Shown: positions 33,350 through 42,319 of the stretch, one piece after another
How the letters are laid out: each line of letters starts with the position of its first letter
How positions within the stretch are numbered: position 1 is the first letter of the stretch
NCBI GenBank assembly: GCA_019239975.1
Contig: JAFAZE010000167.1
Location: 1 to 64,000, forward strand
From: Streptosporangiaceae bacterium
Lineage (GTDB): Bacteria > Actinomycetota > Actinomycetes > Streptosporangiales > Streptosporangiaceae
Reading direction: 5' to 3'
DNA: 64,000 nucleotides
Translations under genes and position numbers: made by a program
The notes under the pieces: generated by a model
The model's database searches: none
What the model was told of the DNA's origin: nothing
What the model saw: only the letters and a program-made list of their open reading frames with translations

Positions 33350-34875
33350 GGCGCCTCCAGCGGAACGCCGCGGACCATCTCGCGCAGCACGTTCCGCCGC
33401 AGCTTGCCGGTCGCCGTCCGCGGCAGCTCGGTCATCTCCACGATGGCGCGCGGACGCTTGAAGGCCGCCAGCCCGTCACGGCACCACCGGATGAGCTCGC
33501 CTGCGTCGAGCTTCTCGCCAGGCACCGGAACGACGCACGCGACCGGCTTCTCCAGCCCGTCCGCGTCGCGGGCGGCGACCACAGCCACCTCCGCGACCCC
33601 GGGCCAGGCCAGCAGCCGTTCCTCCACCTCGGAAGGGGTCACCCAGATGCCGCCCGCCTTGATCATGTCGCCATACCTGCCCAGGCAGGTGTAAGTACCG
33701 TCCTCGTTGCGGACGTAACTGTCGCCGGTGCGCATCCACTCACCGAGGAACACCCGTCGGGACAGCGCGGCCCGGCACCAGTAGCCGGTCGCCGCGCTCT
33801 CGCCGCGCACGTACAGCTCGCCCGGCTGGCCGAAGCCGGTGATCACCGCTCCCGCGTCGTCTCGGAGCTCCACGTCGTATCCGGGCACGGGCGTCCCCGA
33901 CGACCCGGGGTGAACCCGCCCTGGCCGGTTGGACAGGTAGATGTGCAGCATCTCGGTGGAGCCGATGCCGTCGAGCACCTCGATCCCGAACCGGTCCCGC
34001 ACCCGCGCGAACATCTGCGCGGGCAGCGCCTCGCCGGCCGACACACCCTGCCGTACCGACCCGAACGCCGCCGCCGGCACCTCGCAGGCCAGCAGCCTGC
34101 CCCAGAACGCCGGCGTCGCGAACAGGAGCGTCGCGCGGTGCGCCGCCGCCCGCTCCGCGAACAGCTCGGGCGTCGGCCGGCCGGGCTCCAGTATAGCGGC
34201 CGCCCCCACCGACAGCGGGAAGAACATCGAGTTCCCGATGCCGTATGCGAAAAACAGCTTGGCCACCGACAGGCACCGGTCGTCGGGAGTGATGCCGAGC
34301 ACCCGCTGCCCGTAGTTCTCTGCCACCAGCCGGATGTCCTCATGACGGTGCATCGCCGCCTTCGGGCCGCCGGTCGTCCCCGAGGTGTACAGCCACAGCG
34401 CAGGTGAGTCGGGTCACGCCGGATACGGTTCGGCGCCCCCGCCCATGCCGAGCAGGTTCTGCCAGGCGCCGGTGCCCGCGACGATGACCTCCTCCACCTC
34501 GGGGGCCTGCCGCGCCGCCGCCCGCGCGATGCCGGCGAACTCCGGCGAGCCGAGCACAACGCGCGCCCGCGCGTCCCCGACCAGCGGCGCCAGTTCGGCG
34601 GCGGTCAGCATCGTCGAGCACGGCACCGCGATCGCGCCGATGTACATCGTGGCGAGGATCGCGGTGAACAGATCGATGTCGTCAGCCATGATCATGAGCA
34701 CGCGCTCACCTGGGCGGACGCCGATGTCGGCCAGTCCGGCGCCGAAGCGGCGGATCCGCGTGGCGAGCCCGGAGTAGGACAGTTCCCCGGCCGGAGAGAC
34801 GACCGCGACCCGGCCGCCCCGGCCCTCGCGCTCGTGCCGGCCCACCAGATAATCGGCCGCGTTGAAAAGCTCCAT
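33346..34875 (-). pseudogene. Benzoate-CoA-ligase-like AMP-forming acyl-CoA synthetase, interrupted by an in-frame TGA
   Basis: Two blocks in the same reading frame together make a complete ligase. The first (34875-34417) has NAADYLVGRHEREG, ELSYSGLATRIRRFGAGLAD and YIGAIAVPCSTMLTAAELAP. The second, from 34413, reads DSPALWLYTSGTTGGPKAAM (P-loop), GSTEMLHIYLSNRPG, GYWCRAALSRRVFLGEWMRT, YGDMIKAGGIWVTPSEVEER and LPRTATGKLRRNVLREM. They are separated only by TGA at 34416-34414, between EPYPA and PDSPALW, where homologues usually have a residue such as Arg; CGA to TGA is one transition. The product would activate benzoate-like acids. It may be a recent null allele or a base-calling error. ATG 34353 could restart a fragment without the P-loop. 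Confidence 0.85.
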
Positions 34876-35485
34876 TACAGCGCCCTCCCGGCCTCATTAT
34901 CTACACATGCCCGTCAGAACATCAACGTTTTGTAGAACCAGGCTCCACCCACGCCTCCAGCGCCCCGGCACACCACCTCCGGCGGGCTAGCACGCCGCCT
35001 CCGGCGCGCTAGCCCATGATCCCGGAAACGCCGGGTCGCGTACAGTGCGCCTATAAACCCTAACTTTCCACTAAACCGTTCGCTGCTTGCCCGTCGTGGA
35101 AACTAGGGGTCGAATACGGCACCTAAACTTCCACCACCCGGTTCGCGGTCGCCACATCGTGGAAACCGCGGGCCACATAGGGGCGCGCTCACGCCACTCC
35201 AGCATCACAAGCTCAGTCGGTGGAGGCGTCCACGGGCGGCCGCGGCTGTCCGGGGCGGATGTCCGTTACTGGGTTCAGCCGGTGGGGGCGCCGGCCGTCA
35301 CAGGGCTCAGCCGTCCGGGGCGGAGGTCCGTTACTGGGTTCAGCCGGTGGGGGGGCCGGCCGTCGCCGGGCCCAGCCGGTGGGGCCGTCCATCGGCGGTC
35401 GCGGCTGTCCGGGCGGACGTCCATCACTGGGCTCAGCCGGTGGGGGCGCCGGCCGTCGCCGGGCCCAGCCGGCGGCCCCCGGCCG
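34876..35485. repeat. Gene-free region with hairpin duplicates and GC-rich direct repeats
   Basis: I see no gene in these 610 bases. At about 35060-35165 there are two similar units about 65 bases apart, each with TTCCAC...GTGGAA arms (AACTTTCCACTAAACCGTTC and AACTTCCACCACCCGGTTC). GAATACGGCACCT lies between them and recurs at 61698-61710 beside another inverted repeat. From about 35220 to 35480 an imperfect direct repeat built on CAGCCGGTGGGGGCGCCGGCCGTC recurs about four times and continues to the 3' end of the GntR gene. Confidence 0.65.
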
Positions 35486-35743
35486 TCAACGGGCTCGGCT
35501 GCCGGGGCCGACGACGAAGGGGCCGCGTCCGGGGACCATCTTGACGAGCCCCTCGTCCCGCAGCCGGTTGAAGGCCTTCTTCGTCGTTTCCCGCGCCAGC
35601 CCGGACTCCTCCTGGATCGTCCGCGCCGATGGCAGCCTGGTGTGGGGCGCCCATGTGCCGTCGTGGATGCCCGCGAGCAGGATGTTGTAGAGCTGAATCC
35701 AGACCGGTATGTCGCTTTCGTGGTCGATTGACGCGAAGGCCAT
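35486..35743 (-). CDS. Small GntR-type winged-helix regulator
   Basis: An 85-residue protein that is only a GntR DNA-binding domain: DIPVWIQLYNILLAGIHDGT, LPSARTIQEESGLARETTKK, AFNRLRDEGLVKMVPGRGPF. No effector domain follows. ATG 35743 (MAFASIDHESDIPVW) is the family-like start; the frame continues 13 codons further. Such single-domain members occur near integrative elements and antibiotic clusters, but no partner gene is obvious here. It is divergent from the hypothetical protein at 35837 across a palindrome-bearing gap. Confidence 0.85.
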   Translation of the reverse strand: MAFASIDHESDIPVWIQLYNILLAGIHDGTWAPHTRLPSARTIQEESGLARETTKKAFNRLRDEGLVKMVPGRGPFVVGPGSRAR

Positions 35744-35815
35744 GCGCGGCAATCTACGTCGACTACCGCAACGGGTTGCCACCCAGTGTTATCGATGGAC
35801 AGCTATCGTTGCCTA

Positions 35816-35825
35816 TAGACGTCTA
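35816..35825. promoter_or_regulatory. Palindrome TAGACGTCTA, candidate GntR operator
   Basis: A perfect 10-base palindrome in the 93-base divergent region between the GntR gene and the rightward hypothetical gene. GntR-family sites often take the form of such short palindromes. The assignment is positional. Confidence 0.4.
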
Positions 35826-35836
35826 GGTGGCCTAGC

Positions 35837-36340
35837 TTGGGCGGTGTGCGAGGAAAGCGGGCATTTGGCCGGCCGGTACGGTGGAGGCGCCTGCGGGCCG
35901 GTACAGCCGGCGGCGCGGCCCCGGCCGGCAGAGTCAGCGGCACGGCTTCGACCGGTGCGCCCAAAGCCGAACAGCGATGCATCTACCTGTGGATGATCCA
36001 GCCCACAGAGGGGGATGGTGGCGTTCCCGGCTTGGTCGGCATCTCGGGCGACCGGCGGTCCGCCGAGGACACGGTGTTCGGCTTACTCTGGCACAGCAAG
36101 GCGCGCACGGCGCTGATCTTCGAGGTGCGCTGCGACTCCGCCCCCTGGCCAGGCCGCTACCGGGGCACCGGCCGTCAGTGGCTGGCGGTGCGGGACGCGG
36201 AAAGCACCGCCTGGATGATCGCGCTGCCGATGACCCCGCGCCGCTCCCGGCTTCCCAGCACGCCCGGGCATCCCAACCCCGGCAGTTTCGTCTACCCGTC
36301 CTGGTTCCCCGGCCCACCCGGCTTCCCCGGCGTCTCCTGA
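35837..36340 (+). CDS. Hypothetical protein
   Basis: A 167-residue protein of unknown function. The first 45 residues are basic and low-complexity. The middle looks like a compact alpha/beta domain (CIYLWMIQPTEGDGGVPGLV, TVFGLLWHSKARTALIFEVR, GRQWLAVRDAESTAWMIALP), and the tail is Pro/Gly-rich (FPGPPGFPGVS). Codon third positions are strongly G/C, supporting coding in the middle. A later start near CIYLW is possible. No signal peptide or known motif was found. Confidence 0.5.
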   Translation: MGGVRGKRAFGRPVRWRRLRAGTAGGAAPAGRVSGTASTGAPKAEQRCIYLWMIQPTEGDGGVPGLVGISGDRRSAEDTVFGLLWHSKARTALIFEVRCDSAPWPGRYRGTGRQWLAVRDAESTAWMIALPMTPRRSRLPSTPGHPNPGSFVYPSWFPGPPGFPGVS

Positions 36341-36345
36341 ATCAC

Positions 36346-36570
36346 CGGCCGTTCCTCGTTTCCGGCCGTTCCTGGCTCTCGGGCCGCTCCCCCTTCTCCG
36401 GCCGTTCCCGGCTCTCGGGCCGTTCCCCGTTTTCCGGCCGTTCCCGGCTCTCGGGCCGCTCCCCGTTTTCCGGCCGTTCCTGGCTCGCGGGCCGCTCCCC
36501 CTTCTCCGGCCGCTCCCCGTTCTCCGCCGTCTCTATGGTTTCCGGCCGTTCCCATTCCGCCGGCCGCTCC
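36346..36570. repeat. 36-base tandem repeat array
   Basis: At least four near-identical 36-base units start at 36361, 36397, 36433 and 36469 (unit opens TCCGGCCGTTCC and contains GGGCCGCTCCCC), with decayed half-units on both sides. Each unit is itself two related 18-base halves. The minus strand keeps a 109-codon frame at 36342-36671 rich in ERPENGERPESR repeats, but with no independent support as a gene. It fills much of the gap before the acyl-CoA dehydrogenase operon. Confidence 0.85.
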
Positions 36571-36901
36571 TGGATCCTCCGCGCAGGCCGGTTTTCCCAC
36601 CGGTTCGCCACCTGTCCCGTTCCCCGGCCGCTGGCGACCTTCTCCGCGTATCTCTGTGACAGGTGCCTCATCTCCCGGGCGCACCAGCGTGATTATGTGT
36701 TGACTGGTCCCGGAGGCCGGACCGAACAGCACGATCCAGAGCCCTGTGACGCCGGACGCGGCATGACGGGTTTGCGCGGGCGACGAGGGCGGACAGGCGT
36801 ACTGGTCAGTAGATAGGCTAGACCGCGATCCGGCGGAACCGGACGCTCGCTCCGGCGGGGCCGGACGGCGAGGCGGCGAGGCGGCGGGCAGGAGGCGCAA
36901 C

Positions 36902-38251
36902 GTGGACTTCGGGTTCGACGCCAGGACGACCGAGCTGCGGGACCGGCTGCTCGTGTTCATGCGGGAGCGCGTTTACCCGGCCGAGCCGGTGTTCGCCGAA
37001 CAGGCCGCGCGACTCGCGATGGACGGCCGCGGCTGGGAGCGGCCGCCCGTCATCGAGGACCTGAAGGCCGAGGCGCGGCGGCAGGGACTGTGGAACCTGT
37101 TCCTGACCGGGAAGGCGGCCGAGGCCGTCCGCGGCACGCCCGCGGCGGTCGTGGGCGGCGTGCGCCTGCCCGACCCGCCGCTGACCAACATGCAGTACGC
37201 GCCGCTGGCCGAGATCACCGGCCACAGCCCAGCGCTCGCGCCGGAGGCGCTGAACTGCGCGGCGCCTGACACCGGCAACATGGAGCTGCTCGCGGAGTTC
37301 GGCTCGGCGCGGCAGCAGGAAACCTGGCTGTGGCCGCTGCTCAAGGGCGAGATCAGGTCCGCGTTCTGCATGACCGAGCCCGCCGTGGCGTCCAGCGACG
37401 CGACGAACATCGCCGCGACCATCGAGCGCGACGGTGACGGGTACGTGATCAACGGCCGCAAATGGTGGTCCACCGGCGCCATGAACCCCGACTGCCGGCT
37501 GCTGATCGTAATGGGCGTGACCCGCCAGGCCGCCGAAACGAGCCACGCCACCCAACCGAGCCGTGCCACCCAACCGAGCCGTGCCACCCACGGCAGGCAC
37601 TCCATGATCATCGTCCCGCGCGACACGCCAGGGGTGACGGTCAGGCGCGGCATGACCGTGTTCGGCTACTCCGACGGACCCCACGGCGGCCACGCCGAAG
37701 TCGAGTTCGAAGACGTGCGCGTCCCGGCGGAGAACCTCATCGGCGGCGAAGGCGACGGCTTCGCGATCGCGCAGGCCCGGCTCGGCCCCGGCCGCATCCA
37801 CCACTGCATGCGCATGATCGGCGCCGCCGAGCGCGCCCTCCAGCTGCTGTGCGCGAGGGCCACCACCCGTACCGCGTTCGGCAAGACCCTCGCCGAGCAG
37901 GGCGTGATCCAGGACTGGATAGCCGAATCACGGGTCAGGATCGAGCAGGCGCGGCTGCTCGTCCTCAAGGCCGCGTGGCTGATGGACACCCGGGGCAACA
38001 AGGCGGCGCACACCGAGATCCAGGCCATCAAGATCGTGACGCCCGCGATGGCCGAATGGGTGATCGACAAGGCGATCCAGGCGCACGGCGCCGCCGGGAT
38101 CAGCCAGGACTTCCCGCTCGCTCAGCTGTGGGCCGGGGCAAGGACGCTACGGTTCGCCGACGGCCCCGATGAGGTGCACAAGCGCTCTCTTGCCCGGCGT
38201 GAGCTGAGGAAGCATGCCGGGGGAGACTCCACCTCTCGTTCGGCCGAATAA
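36902..38251 (+). CDS. Acyl-CoA dehydrogenase (ACAD10/11-like)
   Basis: A 449-residue flavoprotein oxidising an acyl-CoA. Motifs: [36 protein letters not shown] (FAD/substrate), [60 protein letters not shown] and the C-terminal [20 protein letters not shown] with [20 protein letters not shown]. The start is GTG 36902. A six-residue repeat ([18 protein letters not shown]) is inserted between [13 protein letters not shown] and [13 protein letters not shown], a surface-loop position. First gene of a tight four-gene run with an SDR and two further dehydrogenases. Confidence 0.95.
   Translation: MDFGFDARTTELRDRLLVFMRERVYPAEPVFAEQAARLAMDGRGWERPPVIEDLKAEARRQGLWNLFLTGKAAEAVRGTPAAVVGGVRLPDPPLTNMQYAPLAEITGHSPALAPEALNCAAPDTGNMELLAEFGSARQQETWLWPLLKGEIRSAFCMTEPAVASSDATNIAATIERDGDGYVINGRKWWSTGAMNPDCRLLIVMGVTRQAAETSHATQPSRATQPSRATHGRHSMIIVPRDTPGVTVRRGMTVFGYSDGPHGGHAEVEFEDVRVPAENLIGGEGDGFAIAQARLGPGRIHHCMRMIGAAERALQLLCARATTRTAFGKTLAEQGVIQDWIAESRVRIEQARLLVLKAAWLMDTRGNKAAHTEIQAIKIVTPAMAEWVIDKAIQAHGAAGISQDFPLAQLWAGARTLRFADGPDEVHKRSLARRELRKHAGGDSTSRSAE
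37540..37593. repeat. Three 18-base in-frame repeats inside the acyl-CoA dehydrogenase gene
   Basis: Units at 37540-37557, 37558-37575 and 37576-37593 all read GAGCC(A/G)(C/T)GCCACCCA..., encoding (S)(H/R)AT-Q/H-P/G. They interrupt an otherwise normal catalytic domain. Confidence 0.9.
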
Positions 38252-38265
38252 ATAAGGAGAGACCC

Positions 38266-39018
38266 ATGACTGAGCGAATCGCGATCGTGACGGGCGCGGC
38301 GCGCGGCATCGGCGCCGCCACCGCCCGGCGGCTGGCCGCCGACGGGATGGCCGTCGCCGTCCTCGACCTGGACGAAGAAGACTGCAAGGGGACCGTGGAC
38401 GAGATCGCCGGCGCGGGCGGGCGCGCGCTCGCGGTCGGCGCCGACGTCAGCAACACCGGCCAGGTCGCCGCCGCCGTGGACCGCGTGGCCGCGGAGCTCG
38501 GCGAGCCGACCGTGCTGGTCAACAACGCCGGGGTGATCCGCGACAACCTGCTGTTCAAGATGTCGGACAACGACTGGGACACGGTGCTGAACGTGCACCT
38601 GCGCGGCGCGTTCCTGATGACCAGGGCGACCCAGAAGTACATGGTCGACCAGCACTACGGGCGGATCGTCAACCTGTCGTCCTCGTCGGCGCTCGGCAAC
38701 CGGGGGCAGGTGAACTACTCGGCCGCCAAGTCCGGCATGCAGGGGTTCACCAAGACGCTGGCGATCGAGCTCGGGAAGTTCGGCATCACCGCGAACTCCG
38801 TGGCCCCCGGGTTCATCGTCACGGACATGACGGCGAGTACGGCGGCGCGCGTCGGCATGGACTTCGAGGACTTCCAGAAGGCCGCCGCGTCACAGATACC
38901 CGTGCAGCGGGTCGGGCAGCCCGGCGACGTGGCGAACGCGATCTCGTTCTTCGCGAGCGAGGCGGCGGGCTTCGTCTCCGGCCAGGTCCTGTACGTGGCC
39001 GGCGGTCCCCTGTGCTAG
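38266..39018 (+). CDS. SDR-family oxidoreductase (FabG-like)
   Basis: A 250-residue classical short-chain dehydrogenase. Cofactor motif VTGAARGIGAATARRLAADG, DLDEEDCKG, LVNNAGVIRDNLLFKMSDND, catalytic Ser in NLSSSSALGNRGQ, YxxxK in NYSAAKSGMQGFTKTLA, and NSVAPGFIVTDMT. It most resembles 3-oxoacyl-ACP/3-hydroxyacyl-CoA dehydrogenases, fitting a beta-oxidation step beside the acyl-CoA dehydrogenases. ATG 38266 follows AAGGAGAG. Its stop overlaps the next gene's start by 7 bases. Confidence 0.95.
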   Translation: MTERIAIVTGAARGIGAATARRLAADGMAVAVLDLDEEDCKGTVDEIAGAGGRALAVGADVSNTGQVAAAVDRVAAELGEPTVLVNNAGVIRDNLLFKMSDNDWDTVLNVHLRGAFLMTRATQKYMVDQHYGRIVNLSSSSALGNRGQVNYSAAKSGMQGFTKTLAIELGKFGITANSVAPGFIVTDMTASTAARVGMDFEDFQKAAASQIPVQRVGQPGDVANAISFFASEAAGFVSGQVLYVAGGPLC

Positions 39019-40226
39019 ATGACGGAGTGCTGAGCGAGGAAACACTGACCGGCGACGAGATCCGCGAGCGGGTACGCGCGTTCCTCACCGCCCACGACCC
39101 GCGCACGATGCCGCGCCAGGATTTCCTGAACGCCCGCTGGGACGCGGGGCTGGCCTGGGTGCACTACCCGCCGGGATACGGCGGCCTGGGCGTGCCCCGC
39201 GCGCTGCAGGCGGCCGCGGACGAGGAGTTCGCCAGGGCGGGAGCGCCGGACAACGCCCCGGAGCGGAACCCGATCGGGCTGGGCATGGCCGCGCCGACGA
39301 TCCTGGCGTTCGGCAGCGGTGAGCAGAAGAGCCGCTGGCTGCGGGCACTGTGGACCGGCGAGGAGATCTGGTGCCAGCTGTTCAGCGAGCCCGGCGCCGG
39401 AAGCGACCTCGCCGGCCTCGCCACCCGCGCGGTCAAGGACGGGGACTCATGGGCCGTCAGCGGGCAGAAGGTCTGGACGTCGGTAGCGCATCATGCGAAA
39501 TGGGGGCTGCTGCTCGCCCGCACCGACCCCGGCGTGCCAAAGCATCAGGGGCTGAGCTATTTCGCGTGTGACATGACCGCGCCGGGTGTGGAGGTGCGCC
39601 CGCTGCGCCAGCTCACCGGCGAGGCCGAGTTCAACGAGGTGTTCCTCACCGATGCGCGGATCCCGGACGCCGACCGGATCGGGCAGACCGGCGAGGGCTG
39701 GCGGGTCGCGCAGACGACGCTGATGAACGAGCGCGTCGCGATCGGCGGGGCGCGTGCGCTGCCCAGGGAGAGCGGCATGATCTCCCCGGCGGTCACGCTG
39801 TGGCGGTCCCGGCCGGAACTGCGCACGCCCGTGCTGCATGACCGGCTGCTGCGGCTGTGGGCGGACGCCGAGGTGGCGCGGCTGGCGGGGGAGCGGCTGC
39901 GGCAGCAGCTCGCGGCCGGCGAGCCCGGGCCGGAGGGCTCCGCGGCCAAGCTGGTCTTCGCCCGGCTCAACCAGGAGATCTCGGCGTTCGAGGTGGAACT
40001 GGCCGGCGCTGACGGGCTCCGCTACGACGACTGGGCGATGAAGCGCCCCGAGACCTCCAACCTCTACGGCCGTGGCCCGGGCTTCCGTTACCTGCGCGCA
40101 CGCGGCAACTCGATCGAGGGCGGCACGTCCGAGATCCTGCGCAACATCATCGCCGAGCGTGTTCTCGGGCTGCCCGCCGAGCCGCGGGCGGACAAGGATG
40201 TCCCGTGGAAGGATGTGCCTCGGTGA
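39012..40226 (+). CDS. Acyl-CoA dehydrogenase, large-partner type
   Basis: A 404-residue acyl-CoA dehydrogenase: WVHYPPGYGGLGVPRALQAA, IGLGMAAPTILAFGSGEQKS, WCQLFSEPGAGSDLAGLATR, WAVSGQKVWTSVAHHAKWGL, FNEVFLTDARIPDADRIGQT, GEGWRVAQTTLMNERVAIGG and the C-terminal RGNSIEGGTSEILRNIIAER. The SIEGGTSEI-x-RNIIAER segment is intact. The start is GTG 39012, inside the end of the SDR gene. It is coupled to the next dehydrogenase through GTGA. Such adjacent pairs often form alpha2beta2 heterotetramers for bulky (steroid or terpenoid) acyl-CoAs; this is inferred from arrangement. Confidence 0.94.
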   Translation: MLDDGVLSEETLTGDEIRERVRAFLTAHDPRTMPRQDFLNARWDAGLAWVHYPPGYGGLGVPRALQAAADEEFARAGAPDNAPERNPIGLGMAAPTILAFGSGEQKSRWLRALWTGEEIWCQLFSEPGAGSDLAGLATRAVKDGDSWAVSGQKVWTSVAHHAKWGLLLARTDPGVPKHQGLSYFACDMTAPGVEVRPLRQLTGEAEFNEVFLTDARIPDADRIGQTGEGWRVAQTTLMNERVAIGGARALPRESGMISPAVTLWRSRPELRTPVLHDRLLRLWADAEVARLAGERLRQQLAAGEPGPEGSAAKLVFARLNQEISAFEVELAGADGLRYDDWAMKRPETSNLYGRGPGFRYLRARGNSIEGGTSEILRNIIAERVLGLPAEPRADKDVPWKDVPR

Positions 40227-41392
40227 GCGCTGATCTGCGTTATTCAGATACCGAACGGGCGCTGGCATCCGCCCTGGCCGACCTGCTCGCCGCGCAGAGC
40301 GGCTGGAAGGACGTCCTGGCCAGGACCGAGGCCGGCGAATCCTATGACGCGGGCCTGTGGCGCGCGGTCGCCTCCGGCGTGGGCTGCGCGGGGCTGCTGA
40401 TACCCGAACCGCTCGGCGGGGCCGGCGCCTCCTACCGTGAGCTGGCCACCGCGGCCGAGCAGTTCGGCGCCTTCGTCGCGCCCGTCCCGTACCTCGGCAG
40501 CGCGGCTGTGGCGACCACCGCCCTGCTCAGCGCGGCCGAGAGCACGGTCAATACCCCGGCGGGCAGCGGAGCGTCCGCCGACCTGCTGCGCCGCATGGCG
40601 GGCGGCGGCACGACCGCCGCGCTCGCCGCCGAGTTCGCGGCCTCGGCGGGTTCGGGCTTCCCCGGCAGCCTGCGCCTCGCGGCGCTGCGGCCCGGCGACG
40701 AGTCCGCCGGCGTGGCCCGGCTGCGCGGCACCGTCCGCAGCGCGGCCGACGCGCTGCCCGCTGACGTGCTTCTGGTGCCCGCCGACGGCGTGCCGCAGGG
40801 CCTGTACCTGGTCGACGGCACGGCCCCCGGGGTGCACCGGGTGCCCGTCAGCTCACTCGACATGACCAGGCAGCTCTGCGACATCACGCTGGACGACGCG
40901 CCAGGGCGCCTGATCGTGTCCGGCGAGGCGGCGGCGCGGGCGGTCGAGGACGCGCTCGCCGCGGGCGCGGCCATCCTCGCGGCCGAGCAGCTCGGCCTCG
41001 CCCAGCGCTGCCTCGACATGACGGTGGGGTACGTGAAGGAACGGCGCCAGTTCGCGCGGCCGGTCGGGTCCTTCCAGGCGATCAAGCACCGGCTCGCCGA
41101 CCTGTGGGTCTCGGTGACCCAGGCCCGCGCGGTGTCCAGGTACGCGGCGGCCTGCCTGGCCTCCGGTGACGAGGACACGCCGGTGGCGGTGGCGCTGGCC
41201 AAGGCGTACTGCTCGGAGGTCGCCACCCACGCGGCCGAGGAGTGCGTGCAGCTTCACGGCGGCATCGGCTTCACCTGGGAACACCCCGCGCATCTGTACC
41301 TCAAGCGCGCGAAGGCGGCGTCGGTCGCCTTCGGTACCGCGGGAGCGCACCGCTCCGCGCTGGCGTCCCTGGCCAGCATCGCGCCCCCGTGA
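40223..41392 (+). CDS. Acyl-CoA dehydrogenase, second-partner type
   Basis: A 389-residue partner of the preceding enzyme. The N-terminal half is divergent (AGLLIPEPLGGAGASYRELA, PVPYLGSAAVATTALLSAAE) and much of the middle beta domain is reduced. The C-terminal helical domain is well conserved: AAILAAEQLGLAQRCLDMTV, YVKERRQFARPVGSFQAIKH, AVALAKAYCSEVATHAAEEC and VQLHGGIGFTWEHPAHLYLK. GTG 40223 overlaps the upstream stop (GTGA); the frame is open slightly further upstream. Its length and pairing suit the small-subunit type of heteromeric acyl-CoA dehydrogenases. Confidence 0.93.
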   Translation: MSADLRYSDTERALASALADLLAAQSGWKDVLARTEAGESYDAGLWRAVASGVGCAGLLIPEPLGGAGASYRELATAAEQFGAFVAPVPYLGSAAVATTALLSAAESTVNTPAGSGASADLLRRMAGGGTTAALAAEFAASAGSGFPGSLRLAALRPGDESAGVARLRGTVRSAADALPADVLLVPADGVPQGLYLVDGTAPGVHRVPVSSLDMTRQLCDITLDDAPGRLIVSGEAAARAVEDALAAGAAILAAEQLGLAQRCLDMTVGYVKERRQFARPVGSFQAIKHRLADLWVSVTQARAVSRYAAACLASGDEDTPVAVALAKAYCSEVATHAAEECVQLHGGIGFTWEHPAHLYLKRAKAASVAFGTAGAHRSALASLASIAPP

Positions 41393-41401
41393 CGGCGCGA
41401 G

Positions 41402-42079
41402 TCACCCCGCGGCGCGCCCGTGGACCCTGGCCAGCGACCCATGGACCCCGCGCTGAACGGGCACGCTCCAGTCGGCGGCACACCGCGGTATGTCGACCCA
41501 GCCGCGGTGTGCCCGGCCAGCCACATCTACGCGTAGCAGCCTCCTGAAGTTCTCCCGTGGGATGCCCTTGTATCCGTGGCGGACGATCTCCTGATAGATG
41601 TACTCCGAGACGGCGAGCACCAGCGGCTGCCTGGTCTGCCTGAGGCAGTCCCTGAGAGGCTGCGCGTCGAGCAGGCGGCAGGCCAGGTCGATTTCCTCAC
41701 CGAAGGGGCCGTTGACGTCGCGATGCACCTCACCGGCGTGCAGCACGACCCGAAGCCGCATCTCGCGCGATGCCCGCTCCGCGTGGGGCAGGCGGCTTGC
41801 GCGCTCGGCGAGAAGCCGGGCCAGCTCGGGGACGAGGGATGTCAGCAGCCGTGTTTTGGGTACCTCGTCCACCGGGTGAATGAGGAACAGCACGCCATCA
41901 CCCCGGTCGGCGAGCGGGTCGCATTGCTCCTCGTGTACGCCCGCGTTGTGCGCTGCCTCAGCAAGTAGCGCGTACAGGGTCCGGCGCAGCTCTGCCCGAA
42001 CCGGATTGGTTCTGAGCGAACTTGTTGAGTTCTCTATATCAACGCCGAGAATGCTCCGGTGAACAGGCGCATCTCCCAT
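41402..42079 (-). CDS. Class III nucleotidyl cyclase-like domain protein
   Basis: A 225-residue stand-alone protein with the class III cyclase fold: ILGVDIENSTSSLRTNPVRA, a second acidic strand DPLADRGDGVLFLIHPVDEV, MRLRVVLHAGEVHRDVNGPF and GEEIDLACRLLDAQPLRDCL. Both metal Asp residues (DIENS and RGDG) are present. The usual transition-state Asn of N-x-x-x-R is Asp (IDLACRL) and no clear substrate-Lys is visible. It may be a weak or non-cyclase sensor, as in many actinobacterial paralogues. ATG 42079 is chosen because the frame above it is antisense to the SDR gene. It converges tightly on the dehydrogenase. Confidence 0.8.
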   Translation of the reverse strand: MGDAPVHRSILGVDIENSTSSLRTNPVRAELRRTLYALLAEAAHNAGVHEEQCDPLADRGDGVLFLIHPVDEVPKTRLLTSLVPELARLLAERASRLPHAERASREMRLRVVLHAGEVHRDVNGPFGEEIDLACRLLDAQPLRDCLRQTRQPLVLAVSEYIYQEIVRHGYKGIPRENFRRLLRVDVAGRAHRGWVDIPRCAADWSVPVQRGVHGSLARVHGRAAG

Positions 42080-42319
42080 ACTCTCTCGTCCCCCTCTTTC
42101 CTCTGGTCCAAGCCGTTTGTCCGCCCGGACGCCAGCGGCCGGAGAGTCGCTGTTCCCCATCCATCCGGAGATCGGTTCACATCGTATTGAAATGAACGTG
42201 CATCTGCATAGGAACCTAGGAAGTTCGAGGGGCGTGTCTGCCCCCACCATGGAATTCCGCGGCCTGGCCGTGGCGTTGCGGCGAAGGGGAGGCACGCAAC
42301 GCGGTACTGAAGGGGCTTC

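Noticed and set aside
34414-34416. TGA read as selenocysteine in the ligase gene
   Set aside because: Acyl-CoA ligases have no Cys/Sec at this linker position and I saw no SECIS-like hairpin or sel genes; a nonsense change is simpler.
36292-36960. 222-codon minus-strand frame
   Set aside because: It spans the 36-base repeats and overlaps the acyl-CoA dehydrogenase start; low complexity, no domain.
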